DNA of 64,000 bases. It comes from Brevibacterium sp. S111 (GTDB lineage: Bacteria; Actinomycetota; Actinomycetes; Actinomycetales; Brevibacteriaceae). The stretch covers positions 62,001-126,000 of the forward strand of contig NZ_RHFH01000003.1 of NCBI RefSeq assembly GCF_004745075.1, in the 5' to 3' direction. Numbering within the stretch: the first letter of the stretch is position 1; the number at the start of each line of letters is the position of its first letter. This document shows, piece after piece, positions 8,848-17,985 of this stretch. The notes under the pieces are model-generated. The model was not told the origin of the DNA. It saw only the letters and a list, made by a program, of their open reading frames with translations, and searched no databases. Made by a program: the position numbers and the translations under genes.

Positions 8848-9324
8848 TCACCTCGTGAAGCGCGCTGTGAGCACGGCGCGATCCGCGTTCTTCGCAGCGG
8901 CATGCCTGTCCACTTCGAGAGTGAGCAGACGGCCGGTCGTCCGGTTGGCATAGACGGCGGTGGCCGTCGTCTCGTCGGCGTCGGCGGCCACGCGCTTCCA
9001 CTGCTTCACATGAGCATCCCCCTGCGCAGTGAGAGCTCTGACGACTTTTGGCCGTGCTCGTTTCTCCAGGTCGCCGGTCGTGCCTGAGACCCACGCGCGG
9101 ATGAGGCCGTCCGCATAGTCCGCGGCGGTGTTCGGGTGACCGACGCTGTGTGTGTCGGCTGCCGTTCGTCTCACTTCAGGCGCCTCCGACTCAGTCGATG
9201 TCGATGCGGTCGTCTGCGCGCCGGACGGCTCTCCGGCAACGGCCGGACCGGCCGAGAGCAGACCGCTGCCGAGGACGACGGCGGCCGCTGCGGCAGACAC
9301 ACGGTGAGCGGCGGTGATGAACAT
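8848..9324 (-). CDS. secreted hypothetical protein
   Basis: A 158-aa protein with an N-terminal Sec signal peptide (hydrophobic AAAAAVVLGSGLLSAGPAVA, cleavage near AGPAVAG), then a Thr/Ser/Glu-rich linker and a C-terminal domain of about 100 residues that resembles the small secreted SnoaL/NTF2-like accessory domains in size and pattern, without clear motifs. GGAGGA lies eight bases before the ATG. Function is unknown. It is 36 bases from the start of the dcyD gene and probably transcribed independently. Confidence 0.7.
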   Translation of the reverse strand: MFITAAHRVSAAAAAVVLGSGLLSAGPAVAGEPSGAQTTASTSTESEAPEVRRTAADTHSVGHPNTAADYADGLIRAWVSGTTGDLEKRARPKVVRALTAQGDAHVKQWKRVAADADETTATAVYANRTTGRLLTLEVDRHAAAKNADRAVLTARFTR

Positions 9325-9555
9325 GGTGGCGAATCCTCCTGCAGATCGTGGTCATTGCTGGAGCTGAGTATCGTCCGCCCAAGTGAGAAGCACCGCCCGG
9401 AGCCTGAGCAAAGGCTTGGAAGCCGAAGTCCGATTGCGAATGTTTCATTGCGATCATGCGGCATCTCCGAGATATTCGACCAGGGCTCGGAGTCACCGAC
9501 GATGAAGCCGCAGAAGTATGACGAAAACAAGTGACCTGACGGAATCAAATCGTGA

Positions 9556-10899
9556 TCACGTCTGGTCGGCGGACGTCGTGTCGGCCGACGCTTCGGCGGA
9601 GGTGGCTCGTGCGTCCTCCTCCTGGTCCATCCAGTCCTTCCCATCGAGGATGCGAGCGACCATCATGGAGCTGGCCTGATCGCCGACAGAGTTCACGGTG
9701 GTCGCCGGCGGGTCGATGACTGTGCCGATGATCTGGATGATCGGCAGCGCTGCTGCCGGGAAGCCGTAGAGGGTGATGATCATCAGCTCGCCGATGAACC
9801 CGCCCGAGGGGATTCCGGCCATGACCATCCCGGCCAGCAGCGCCACAGCGACGCCGATGAGGATGTTGCCCGGGGTGAAGAAGTCGCGGCCGAAGACGGC
9901 GAAGAGGAAGGAGATCTTAAGTATCGCGGACAGGCTCGAACCTTCCATGTGGATCGTCGCTCCGATCGGAATGATCGTCTCCCTGACATCGCGGGGCACG
10001 CCGATGCGCTCGCCGGCTCGCAGGTTCGCCGGAATCGCCGCCACCGAGGAGGACGTGCCCAAGGAGATCGCCGTCGGTTCGATGATGTTGCCCCAGAAAC
10101 GGGTGACTCCGCGACGGCCGCCTGCGAAGAAGGCATAGAGAGTGAACGCGAGGATGAAGTAGACGATCGCCACCGGGTAGTAGACGAGGAAGGCGCGCAC
10201 ATAGTCGCCGACCAGCTGCGCCCCGAGCTCGCCGATGAGGGCCGCGAAGTAGGCGCCCAAGCCGATCGGTGCGTAGTACATGATGATCGAGGTGAACTTG
10301 AGGAACACCTCGGAGCCGGAGTTGAGGAACTGAGCGAACGGCCTGCCCGCCTCACCGATCTTCGACGTGGCGATGCCGACGACGACGGCGAAGACGATGA
10401 GTGCGAGCATGTGCTCGGCGGAGAGGATCTTCGAGAAGTCGTCGACGACGAAGGTGGATACGAGCTGATCGCCGATCGATCCGACCTCCTCGACGTCGTC
10501 GGGCTGAGACATCTCGACCTGGACCCCCTCTGTGGCCTTCGTCATCCACAGGGCTGCGATCATGACGACCGAGGCGATGATGCCGGTGACCGCGAAGACT
10601 CCGAGCATGCCGCCGAGGATCTTTCCCAGTCGCTTGGCAGAGGACATTCCCGCTACCGCTGAGGCGATGGAGAAGAACACCAGAGGCACGACAAGGGTGA
10701 ACATCATATTGATGAACAGAGTGCCGAAGGGTTTGATGACGGTGGCGCGCTCTCCGAAGACGAGTCCGATGATCGCACCGATGACGACCCCGGCGAGGAT
10801 GAACAGCGGGAAGCGATAGTTGCGCAGGACCCGAAGGAGCCCCGACTTCTGCGGCTGATGGCCGGAGCCCGTCGGGCTCGAATCGACGAGGGAGGGCAT
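9556..10899 (-). CDS. dicarboxylate/amino acid:cation symporter (DAACS)
   Basis: A 447-aa sodium/proton:dicarboxylate symporter of the GltP/DctA family (SDF). Eight or so hydrophobic helices are visible; the signature serine-rich hairpin loop SLGTSSSVAAIP and the second-hairpin region (GFPAAALPII, then DPPATTVNSVGDQASS) are intact. Expected cargo: glutamate, aspartate or C4-dicarboxylates. The C-terminal 25 residues are an Asp/Glu/Ser/Ala-rich tail. It is monocistronic, divergent from the amidase gene, with AAAGG and GGCAGG upstream of the ATG. Confidence 0.92.
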   Translation of the reverse strand: MPSLVDSSPTGSGHQPQKSGLLRVLRNYRFPLFILAGVVIGAIIGLVFGERATVIKPFGTLFINMMFTLVVPLVFFSIASAVAGMSSAKRLGKILGGMLGVFAVTGIIASVVMIAALWMTKATEGVQVEMSQPDDVEEVGSIGDQLVSTFVVDDFSKILSAEHMLALIVFAVVVGIATSKIGEAGRPFAQFLNSGSEVFLKFTSIIMYYAPIGLGAYFAALIGELGAQLVGDYVRAFLVYYPVAIVYFILAFTLYAFFAGGRRGVTRFWGNIIEPTAISLGTSSSVAAIPANLRAGERIGVPRDVRETIIPIGATIHMEGSSLSAILKISFLFAVFGRDFFTPGNILIGVAVALLAGMVMAGIPSGGFIGELMIITLYGFPAAALPIIQIIGTVIDPPATTVNSVGDQASSMMVARILDGKDWMDQEEDARATSAEASADTTSADQT

Positions 10900-11025
10900 A
10901 GAGCCTGCCTTTCACATAGTGCGTGGCGGCAGGAGAGACCGCCAGGAGAGATCATAGTGGGCATTCACGATCAGCTGGTTGGAATGTCGCCGTCGGAGGG
11001 ACGACCGAGTGCTTGCGGCAGGCCA

Positions 11026-11054
11026 TTGGCTGCGTGATCGCCATCACTTACCAT
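11026..11054 (+). promoter_or_regulatory. promoter of amidase gene, leaderless
   Basis: TTGGCT (11026-11031), 17-base spacer, TACCAT (11049-11054), then five bases to ATG at 11060. No ribosome-binding site is possible, which supports a leaderless mRNA. Confidence 0.5.
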
Positions 11055-11059
11055 GAGAT

Positions 11060-12061
11060 ATGGAGATCTTCGACTTCGCGCCGCGGCCGGATCAGTTCGC
11101 CTACACCTTCGGCGGTGTTGCACCGGTGGCCGCAATCGAACCCGGCACGGCATTGCGGCTGTGGTCCGAAGACGCGTTCAACAACGCGATCACCTCACGA
11201 TCCGATGTGCCGAGCGCGCAGCTCGATCCGCACAGGCTCAACCCGCAGACGGGCCCCTTCTACCTCAACGGCGCTGAACCGGGCGATACCTTGGCCATCC
11301 ACATCGTCGATCTGACGCCCGCCCGCAGCTGGGGCGCCTCGGCGACGATTCCGTTCTTCGGCGGGCTGACGGCCACAGACCGGACCAGTCTGCTCCACGA
11401 CGCACTTCCGGAAGCGGTATGGATCTATGACATCGACACTGCCGCACAGACTGTGGGCTTCCAGACCCGGGCAGGCGATTTCGAACTCGCACTGCCTCTC
11501 GAACCGATGCTGGGCACGGTCGGAGTCGCGCCCGCTGGGGGAGAAGCGCACTCATCGCTGACTCCCGAGCGTTTCGGCGGCAACATGGATACGCCGGAGA
11601 TGCGGGTCGGCAGCACCGCATACTTCGGTGTGAATGTCGAGGGAGCGCTGTTCTCCATCGGCGATGGTCACTACCGCCAGGGCGAAGGTGAGGCATGCGG
11701 CACCGCGGTGGAGGGGGCGATGAATTCGACGATCATCGTCGACCTCATCAAAGGAGGGGCTCCGCTGTGGCCGCGGTTGGAGAGCGATGAGCACTGGATG
11801 GTTGTGGGCTCGTCGCGTCCGATGGAGGATTCGTGGAGGATCTCTCAGGTCGAGATGATCCGCTGGCTCTCGGAGCTCTTCGGTCTGGACAGTATGGATG
11901 CTTACCAGCTGCTGACTCAGATCGCGTTGGTCCCGGTGGCCAACGTGGTCGACACCAATTACAGCGTCATGACGAAAGTGGCGAAATCTCTGCTGCCGAG
12001 TGCCGCGGCATTCGACGGCATCCACGCGGACCTGCGTCGGCGTGCACGGGAACTCCGGTAG
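11060..12061 (+). CDS. acetamidase/formamidase family protein
   Basis: A 333-aa FmdA/AmdA-family amidohydrolase. Family landmarks: NPQTGPFYLNGAEPGDTLAIHI near the N-terminus, the central GGNMD..E..VG block with metal/active-site residues, and DGHYRQGEGEACGTAVE. By family it hydrolyses formamide, acetamide or short amides to ammonia and acid. An SDR gene follows 68 bases later on the same strand, so the two may handle one substrate. The start codon has a -10-like box rather than a Shine-Dalgarno sequence upstream. Substrate is not determinable from sequence. Confidence 0.88.
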   Translation: MEIFDFAPRPDQFAYTFGGVAPVAAIEPGTALRLWSEDAFNNAITSRSDVPSAQLDPHRLNPQTGPFYLNGAEPGDTLAIHIVDLTPARSWGASATIPFFGGLTATDRTSLLHDALPEAVWIYDIDTAAQTVGFQTRAGDFELALPLEPMLGTVGVAPAGGEAHSSLTPERFGGNMDTPEMRVGSTAYFGVNVEGALFSIGDGHYRQGEGEACGTAVEGAMNSTIIVDLIKGGAPLWPRLESDEHWMVVGSSRPMEDSWRISQVEMIRWLSELFGLDSMDAYQLLTQIALVPVANVVDTNYSVMTKVAKSLLPSAAAFDGIHADLRRRARELR

Positions 12062-12129
12062 CCGGAGGGGCGCATGTCACTGAGCCGAGTGATGTGCGTC
12101 GTGGTGAGTTCGGGAAAGAGGCACGACAA

Positions 12130-12888
12130 GTGGATCTGAGGATCGGCGGGAAGACCGCCATGGTCACGGGCGGAACGCGAGGAATCGGTCGGGCAATCGT
12201 CGAGGCTTTTCTCGCCGAGGGCGCGAATGTGGCCTTCTGTGCTCGCAGCACTCAAGAAGTCGCCGACACGGAACTGGAATGCGCAGCACAGGGGAGGGTC
12301 ATCGGAACGGCGCTCGATGTCAGCGACAGCACGTCGCTGAACAACTGGGTCGAGTCCACCGCTGAGGAATTCGGCGGAATCGACATGGTCGTCGCCAATG
12401 TCAGCGCCTTGGCGATACCGGACACAGAAGAGAACTGGTACCGCTCATTCAACGTCGACCTGATGGGGACGGTGAACTTGGCGAAAGCCACGATCGCCCA
12501 CCTCAAGGACAGCGAAGCCGGGTCGTTGATCGCCATCTCGAGTGTCTCGGGTCGAGAGGCCGACTTCGCTTCGGGCCCGTACGGGACGATGAAGACCGCA
12601 ATCATCGGGTATATGGCTGGGTTGGCTCTGCAGCTGGCTGAGACCGGAGTGAGGGTCAACACCGTGTCTCCGGGGAACACATACCACCCGAACGGTGTAT
12701 GGCCCGGCATCGAGACCGGCGACCCCGAACTCTTCGACTATGCGCTCGGACTCAACCCGACCGGACGCATGGGCACTCCTGAAGAGACCGCAGCCAGCGT
12801 CGTCTTCCTCTCCAGCCCGTGCAGCAGCCGAACGTCGGGCGCGAATCTCCTCATCGATGGTGCTCTCACGAGGGGAATCCAGTTCTGA
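12130..12888 (+). CDS. SDR-family oxidoreductase
   Basis: A 252-aa classical SDR that begins at GTG 12130; GAGG lies eight bases upstream and the frame opens directly into the TGGTRGIG cofactor motif. The catalytic Tyr-x3-Lys appears as YGTMK and a Ser occurs in ISSVSG. The frame is open far upstream but overlaps the amidase gene, so the longer version is rejected. Likely FabG/BacC-like; substrate unknown. A hairpin at 12901-12938 ends the unit. Confidence 0.85.
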   Translation: MDLRIGGKTAMVTGGTRGIGRAIVEAFLAEGANVAFCARSTQEVADTELECAAQGRVIGTALDVSDSTSLNNWVESTAEEFGGIDMVVANVSALAIPDTEENWYRSFNVDLMGTVNLAKATIAHLKDSEAGSLIAISSVSGREADFASGPYGTMKTAIIGYMAGLALQLAETGVRVNTVSPGNTYHPNGVWPGIETGDPELFDYALGLNPTGRMGTPEETAASVVFLSSPCSSRTSGANLLIDGALTRGIQF

Positions 12889-12900
12889 AGAGGCGACTCA

Positions 12901-12938
12901 GGGCCCTGCCCAGGAACACAGCGGACCGGGCAGGGCCT
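12901..12938 (+). terminator. terminator hairpin
   Basis: GGCCCTGCCC and GGGCAGGGCC form a perfect 10-bp stem separated by 16 bases, 13 bases after the SDR stop. The weak T tract that follows (CTCGTGCTTGC) lowers certainty. Confidence 0.6.
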
Positions 12939-12996
12939 CGTGCTTGCAACCGCGGTCAGTCCTTTACTGAACGAACGTTTGGCCTAAACTGAAGCT

Positions 12997-14853
12997 GTGA
13001 CTGATGAAAACACCGGCAATGGCGTCGTGCAGGCCACCACAGAGTCCATCCTTTCGACCACCGACATCGATTTCCTTCTCTACGACTGGCTGAGAGTCGA
13101 TCAGCTGTGCAGCAGGCAGCGCTTCTCCGACCACTCGCGTGAAGTCTTCGACTCGGTGCTCTCCGCGAGCGAAGAGTTGGCCAAGGAGCAGTTCGCCCCG
13201 CACGCGCGCAAATCCGACCTCAATGAACCGACCTTCGACGGCAAGACGGTGACGCTGATCCCGGAGATCAAGGCCGCACTCGGCCAGTTCGCCGACATCG
13301 GACTGCTGTCGGCGACGATGGACGAATCCTTCGGCGGCATCCAGCTGCCCCAGACCGTGGCGAAGGCCTGCTTCGCCTGGTTCCAAGCGGCCAATATCGC
13401 CACCGCCAGCTATCCGATGCTGACCATGGCAAATGCCAACCTGCTGCTCGAATACGGGACCGAAGAGCAGATCGAGAAGTATGTCCTGCCCGAACTCGAC
13501 GGGCGCTTCTTCGGCACCATGTGCCTGTCCGAGCCCGAGGTCGGCTCCTCGCTGGGCGATGTCACGACGAAGGCCGTGCCCGATCCGGACGGAGGAGAAG
13601 GGGCTTTCCGCGTGCACGGGACGAAGATGTGGATCTCCGGCGGCGACCATGAGCTCTCAGAGAACATCGTCCACCTCGTCCTCGCCCGCGCCGAAGGCGA
13701 CCAGCCCGGAGTCAAAGGACTCAGTCTGTTCCTCGTGCCGAAGCACCTCGTCGACGACGACGGCAGCCTCGGCGAACGCAATGACGTCGTCCTCTCGGGC
13801 CTCAACCACAAGATGGGCTGGCGCGGAACGACGAATACTCTGCTCAACTTCGGCGAGGGAGCCCACACTCCCGCCGGCAGAGCCGGTGCCGTCGGCTACC
13901 TTGTCGGGGAGCGGGGCAAGGGGCTGGCCTGCATGTTCCACATGATGAATGAGGCCCGTATCGGAGTCGGTGCGGGAGCCGTGGCCGTGGGCTATCACGG
14001 GTACCTCGACGCCCTCCGCTATGCCCGCGATCGTCGTCAGGGGCGTCCCGACGGAGCCAAGGGCGCCGACTTTCCGCCGGTGCCGATCACCGCGCATGCG
14101 GACGTCCGGCGCATGCTCATGGCTTCGAAGAGCTACGTCGAAGGCGGCCTCGGACTCACCCTCTACGCCGCTCGTCTCCTCGACGATTCCGAGACGGCCG
14201 AAACCCAGGCCGAGCGCGATCGCGCGGCTCTGCTGCTCGACGTGCTCACCCCGATCGTCAAGACCTGGCCGAGCGTATGGTGCCTCAAAGCCAACGACCA
14301 CGCCATTCAGGTGCTCGGAGGAGCGGGTTACACCCGCGACCACGATGTCGAGCAGCTCTACCGAGACAATCGGCTCAACCCGATCCACGAAGGCACGCAC
14401 GGCATCCAAGCCAAGGATCTGCTCGGCCGCAAGGTCGTGATATCCGGGGGAGAGGGACTGCGGGTCCTGCTCGAGCAGATGCGTACGACCATCGCCGAGG
14501 CGGCCGACACCTCTGCCTGGAACGACGAAGCCTCGGCGCTGAGTTCGGCGGCTGACCGGATCGAAACCGTGACCGCCGCGGTGTGGTCCGATGGGGATCC
14601 GGTCTCGGCGCTGGAGAACGCGTGGACCTATCTCGAAGCGGTCGGCCACACCGTCATGGCGTGGCTGTGGCTGCAGCAGGGCATGACCGCCGAGGCGACT
14701 GCCCAGGACCGCGGAGACTCATCTTTCCTGCAGGGCAAGATCGCAACCGCGCGGTACTTCTTCACTCATGAGCTGCCGCTGACCGGCCCGTGGTTCGACC
14801 TCGTTGAGAGCCGGTCGACGACGTTCGCCGATCTCGACGACTCCTGGTTGTGA
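12997..14853 (+). CDS. acyl-CoA dehydrogenase, long form with C-terminal extension
   Basis: A 618-aa FAD-dependent acyl-CoA dehydrogenase. The central FAD/substrate regions are clear: CLSEPEVGSSLGDV, TKMWISGGDH, ARIGVGAGAVAVGYHGY and the C-terminal GGAGYTRDHDVEQLYRDNR block with HEGTHGIQA, typical of the roughly 600-residue FadE5-like subgroup acting on longer or branched acyl-CoAs. It starts at GTG; TAAACT sits about six bases upstream, so the transcript may be leaderless. A palindrome-like ACGAACGTT lies just before the -10 and may be a TetR/FadR site, but its symmetry is poor. No electron-transfer flavoprotein gene is adjacent. Confidence 0.9.
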   Translation: MTDENTGNGVVQATTESILSTTDIDFLLYDWLRVDQLCSRQRFSDHSREVFDSVLSASEELAKEQFAPHARKSDLNEPTFDGKTVTLIPEIKAALGQFADIGLLSATMDESFGGIQLPQTVAKACFAWFQAANIATASYPMLTMANANLLLEYGTEEQIEKYVLPELDGRFFGTMCLSEPEVGSSLGDVTTKAVPDPDGGEGAFRVHGTKMWISGGDHELSENIVHLVLARAEGDQPGVKGLSLFLVPKHLVDDDGSLGERNDVVLSGLNHKMGWRGTTNTLLNFGEGAHTPAGRAGAVGYLVGERGKGLACMFHMMNEARIGVGAGAVAVGYHGYLDALRYARDRRQGRPDGAKGADFPPVPITAHADVRRMLMASKSYVEGGLGLTLYAARLLDDSETAETQAERDRAALLLDVLTPIVKTWPSVWCLKANDHAIQVLGGAGYTRDHDVEQLYRDNRLNPIHEGTHGIQAKDLLGRKVVISGGEGLRVLLEQMRTTIAEAADTSAWNDEASALSSAADRIETVTAAVWSDGDPVSALENAWTYLEAVGHTVMAWLWLQQGMTAEATAQDRGDSSFLQGKIATARYFFTHELPLTGPWFDLVESRSTTFADLDDSWL

Positions 14854-14916
14854 GGCTGGGCTGAGAGCCGTGTGACTGTCGGGTTCGTCTGCGGGACGGC
14901 GGAACCTCGCGCCTCA

Positions 14917-15651
14917 TCACGTCCGCAGGACGGGCCGTCGTCGGTCTGCCGCTATGAGGATGCGCAGGAAGAGTCCGCCCGCTAAGAGACCGCCGATGAG
15001 GTCGGTCGCCCAATGCCAGCCGAGAGCGAAGGACACCATGACGGAGTTCACGCTCACCGCAGCGACACCCCACCACAGCAGTCGCACGGTGCGGGTGGAG
15101 ACGGTGCTGTAGGCACAGATGAGGTAGGCGACCGCGCCGTAGATGAGCACCGCCTCGGCGGCGTGTCCGGACGGGTAGCTGATTCCGCGCCCGCCGAGTC
15201 CGAGGAGACCGTCCTGGAAGAAGCGGGGGTCATGCAGCGTCGTCGCCGGTCGCGCGAGCAGGATCTTCATCGAACCGATGCCGAGATAGAAGGCCGCCTC
15301 AGTGGCGAGGGCGAAGAGGACCGGTCGCCACGACTGTCTCTTGCGCGACAGCACGATCGCGGTGATCGCGAGCACCGGCAGACAGACGGCCTGCCCGGCG
15401 ATGGGATCGAGGATGTGCTGGAAGAACCAGACGAGATCGGGTTCGGCCAGGTAGAGCCACCGCCGGTTGAGTGTGTAGTCCCAGACGCGCAGGGGTCCGG
15501 CAGCGGCGGCCGTGACTGCAAGGAAGGCGATCGCGAGGGTCCAGATTGAGGTTGCTCGGGACAGCAGCCCCCGCACTCGAGTCTTCCAAGGACCACGATC
15601 TGTGGGGCTGCTGATCAGCTTCTCGGATTCGACATATGACTCAGCAACCAT
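14917..15651 (-). CDS. PAP2-family membrane phosphatase
   Basis: A 244-aa integral membrane phosphatase with five to six helices. The three-part PAP2 signature is complete: KILLARP (Lys/Arg pair), PSGH, and the final HWATD motif with catalytic His and Asp. Expected substrates are phosphatidate, undecaprenyl pyrophosphate or similar lipid phosphates on the outer leaflet. It is convergent with the acyl-CoA dehydrogenase. TAAACT ends eight bases before the ATG, consistent with a near-leaderless start. Which lipid is cleaved cannot be told from sequence. Confidence 0.88.
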   Translation of the reverse strand: MVAESYVESEKLISSPTDRGPWKTRVRGLLSRATSIWTLAIAFLAVTAAAAGPLRVWDYTLNRRWLYLAEPDLVWFFQHILDPIAGQAVCLPVLAITAIVLSRKRQSWRPVLFALATEAAFYLGIGSMKILLARPATTLHDPRFFQDGLLGLGGRGISYPSGHAAEAVLIYGAVAYLICAYSTVSTRTVRLLWWGVAAVSVNSVMVSFALGWHWATDLIGGLLAGGLFLRILIAADRRRPVLRT

Positions 15652-15719
15652 CAGCTACGAGTTTAGACGGCGTGGACAATCACTTCTGCTGTGGGTGATA
15701 AAGAAACGGTGAATTCTGC

Positions 15720-16388
15720 TCAGAATCCTCGGGCCCGGACGACCGTGGTCGCGACACGGACCCGATTGTCGGTGTCGAGTTTGATGTTGATCCTGTTGAG
15801 ATGGGTCTTCACCGTGGCCAGACTCATGAACGTCTCCTCTGCGATCTGCTGATTCGACAGGCCTTCTGCCACGAGTGCGGCGATCTCCCTTTCACGGTCG
15901 GTGAGTGCCGAGAGCAGAGTCGCGGCTTCTCGCTGCAGGCGACGGTCGGAGTCCGAGGTGATCTGGGCGATCACCTGGCGCATGGACTGCGGAGCGAGGA
16001 TCGGTTCCCCGGCGTGGACCTTACGGACCGCGACAGCGAGTTCCACCGGGCCGATGTCCTTGAGCAGATAGCCCGCGGCTCCCGCCTCGAGTGCTCGGAA
16101 GAGATGGTCGTCGCTGTTCATGCTCGTCAGTGCCACCACTTTCGGCGCCCGCACGCTGTTGAGCAGTCGCTCAGTGGCTTCGATCCCGCCGATTCCCGGC
16201 ATTCTGATGTCCATGAGGACGATATCGGGATAGTGGAGGGCCGCGGCCTCAACTGCTTCCTCACCGCTCATGGCCGAACCGACGACCTCGATATCGTCGG
16301 CCGCCTGCAGGATTCCTCGGATTCCGGTGATGACCATGGGGTCGTCATCGACGATCATGACGCGGATCGGAGAGACGGTGTGGTTCAT
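15720..16388 (-). CDS. NarL/LuxR-family response regulator
   Basis: A 222-aa response regulator. The receiver domain has the acidic pair in VDDDP, phospho-acceptor Asp in VLMDIRMPG, Thr in ALTSMNS and Lys in LLKDIGP; a LuxR-type helix-turn-helix follows (LTDREREIAALVAEGLSNQQIA). ATG 16388 is preferred over a GTG 30 bases upstream because TAGTGT ends seven bases before it, the local leaderless pattern. It lies downstream of the cognate histidine kinase on the same strand, 112 bases away. Targets are unknown. Confidence 0.88.
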   Translation of the reverse strand: MNHTVSPIRVMIVDDDPMVITGIRGILQAADDIEVVGSAMSGEEAVEAAALHYPDIVLMDIRMPGIGGIEATERLLNSVRAPKVVALTSMNSDDHLFRALEAGAAGYLLKDIGPVELAVAVRKVHAGEPILAPQSMRQVIAQITSDSDRRLQREAATLLSALTDREREIAALVAEGLSNQQIAEETFMSLATVKTHLNRINIKLDTDNRVRVATTVVRARGF

Positions 16389-16500
16389 GTGCGTCACACT
16401 ACCCGAGACCCGTGACACGATTCGCTGTGCCTCGGGCGCCTGTGCCCCATCACGGCCTCGCGGAGGCGTGCGACGGGCGCGCGGGCCGCGAGGGCGCGGC

Positions 16501-17826
16501 TCAGGTCTGCGGCGGGAACGGCGGGAACGGCGGGAAGCTCACCACGACGTGGAACTCCTTACCGCGCACACCGATCGACGCTTCGCCTCCGAACATTTCG
16601 GTGCGTTCGCGGATGCCGACCAGCCCGGCTCCGGACCCGGTCGAAGCCAGCTGAGGCTCCAGCGCGTCCGGGGTGCGGATGAGGGGATTGGTCACCGAGA
16701 TCTGCACACCGCCGGCGGCCGAGACTGCGATATCGACCGTCACCGGCGAGCCCGGTGCATGCTTCATCGCATTTGTCAGTGCCTCTTGAACGATGCGATA
16801 GACCGTCCGGTCGAGAGCCGGCGGGCAGGACTCGACGTCCTGGATGATGATGAGGGGGCGGACGTGCGTTCCGGTGGACTGCACCGAGGCGATGAGCTGC
16901 GGCAGCGCGGTCATCGTCGCGCGGCTCGGCGGTGTCGAGGGTTCCTGCTGCGGTCGCGGATCGGACAGATTGCCCTCTCTGACGTCTCCCACCAAGTGGC
17001 GCAGATCCGCCAATGAGGCACGAGCCTCCTGCCGCAGAGCGGAGGCGGTCGACGCGACCTCAGGATCGGTCTGCGCCCCCACCTCCAGCGCGCCGCTGTG
17101 CAGTGAGATCACCGATAGGCGGTGGGAGAGGGTGTCGTGGAGTTCGCGTGCCAGCAGCTCTCGTTCGGACTGCCGGGCGATCTCGGCCGTGAGCGACTCA
17201 TTGCGCAGAGCTTCACGCTGCGCGACCGATTCCACGGCTCTCATCCTCTTGGTCCGACGCAGAAGCGCACCGACTCCCAGCGCCGCCCCGAGACCGATGA
17301 GGCAGGCCGCAACCGTGATGATTCTGATCGCCAGGTGCGAATCGTCCGGCGGGATCGTGGCTTCGATGCCCGACACCTGCGCAGGGTCGGGCAGGAAGAA
17401 GATGCTGAAGGGATTGTACTCGGGCGGAGCCAGACACATCCTCACCGTGGCGAACACGACCAAGCCGGTGCCCACCGCCGAGGCAGTGATCGCCTGCCTC
17501 CTGGGTGCGCGGATGACGAGGTGGAAGACGGCGATGAGGAGGAGAAGCGCATCGCCCCAGGCTGCGGTGAGCAGGGCGCCTGCGATGAAGGGGCCCCACG
17601 GCCACCGGCGGCGGATGAACACCAGTGCCCACACCAGGAACAGCAGGAGGACCGCGACCAGCCCGGTGTCATTGAGCTCGCCCTCGGCGAACGCCCAGGA
17701 GTTGGCAGTCAGGGCCATTGACGAGGTGAGGATCCCGAAGAGATAGACAATGAGGCCGACGAGGAGGCTGCCGGCTATGCGCATGCCGCGAGGGATCGTC
17801 GGCGGAGGGGCGGGATGTTCTGACAC
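16501..17826 (-). CDS. HisKA_3-type sensor histidine kinase
   Basis: A 441-aa membrane histidine kinase. About five hydrophobic segments make up residues 12-190, followed by a short coiled linker, the phospho-acceptor block LARELHDTLSHRLSVISLH and the ATPase core (N box EALTNAMKHA, G box GSGAGLVGIRER). The extreme C-terminus is PPFPPFPPQT, encoded by three 9-base tandem copies of ggcgggaac at 16511-16537, so its length could vary between strains. It starts at GTG; TACGAT six bases upstream suggests a leaderless message. Partner: the response regulator downstream. The signal is unknown. Confidence 0.88.
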   Translation of the reverse strand: MSEHPAPPPTIPRGMRIAGSLLVGLIVYLFGILTSSMALTANSWAFAEGELNDTGLVAVLLLFLVWALVFIRRRWPWGPFIAGALLTAAWGDALLLLIAVFHLVIRAPRRQAITASAVGTGLVVFATVRMCLAPPEYNPFSIFFLPDPAQVSGIEATIPPDDSHLAIRIITVAACLIGLGAALGVGALLRRTKRMRAVESVAQREALRNESLTAEIARQSERELLARELHDTLSHRLSVISLHSGALEVGAQTDPEVASTASALRQEARASLADLRHLVGDVREGNLSDPRPQQEPSTPPSRATMTALPQLIASVQSTGTHVRPLIIIQDVESCPPALDRTVYRIVQEALTNAMKHAPGSPVTVDIAVSAAGGVQISVTNPLIRTPDALEPQLASTGSGAGLVGIRERTEMFGGEASIGVRGKEFHVVVSFPPFPPFPPQT

Positions 17827-17985
17827 ATATGAATCGTAACTGCGGGCACTGACACACGTAGTCCACCATCGGGCTGGGGACGGTCAACCGTTCGGTCGGC
17901 AGACTCCAGCCCGAATGCGGACGTGCAGGACGGTCGAAGCGACGAGGCTGGAGAAGTCAGCCAGAAGCCGTCTCGAAGGAGCGTC

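Noticed and set aside
9325..9555. A gene between the secreted protein and the symporter
   Set aside because: Short frames here lack ribosome-binding sites and protein-like composition.
12961..12996. ACGAACGTT as a firm TetR/FadR operator before the acyl-CoA dehydrogenase
   Set aside because: The symmetry does not extend beyond the AACGTT core, so I mention it only in the gene entry.
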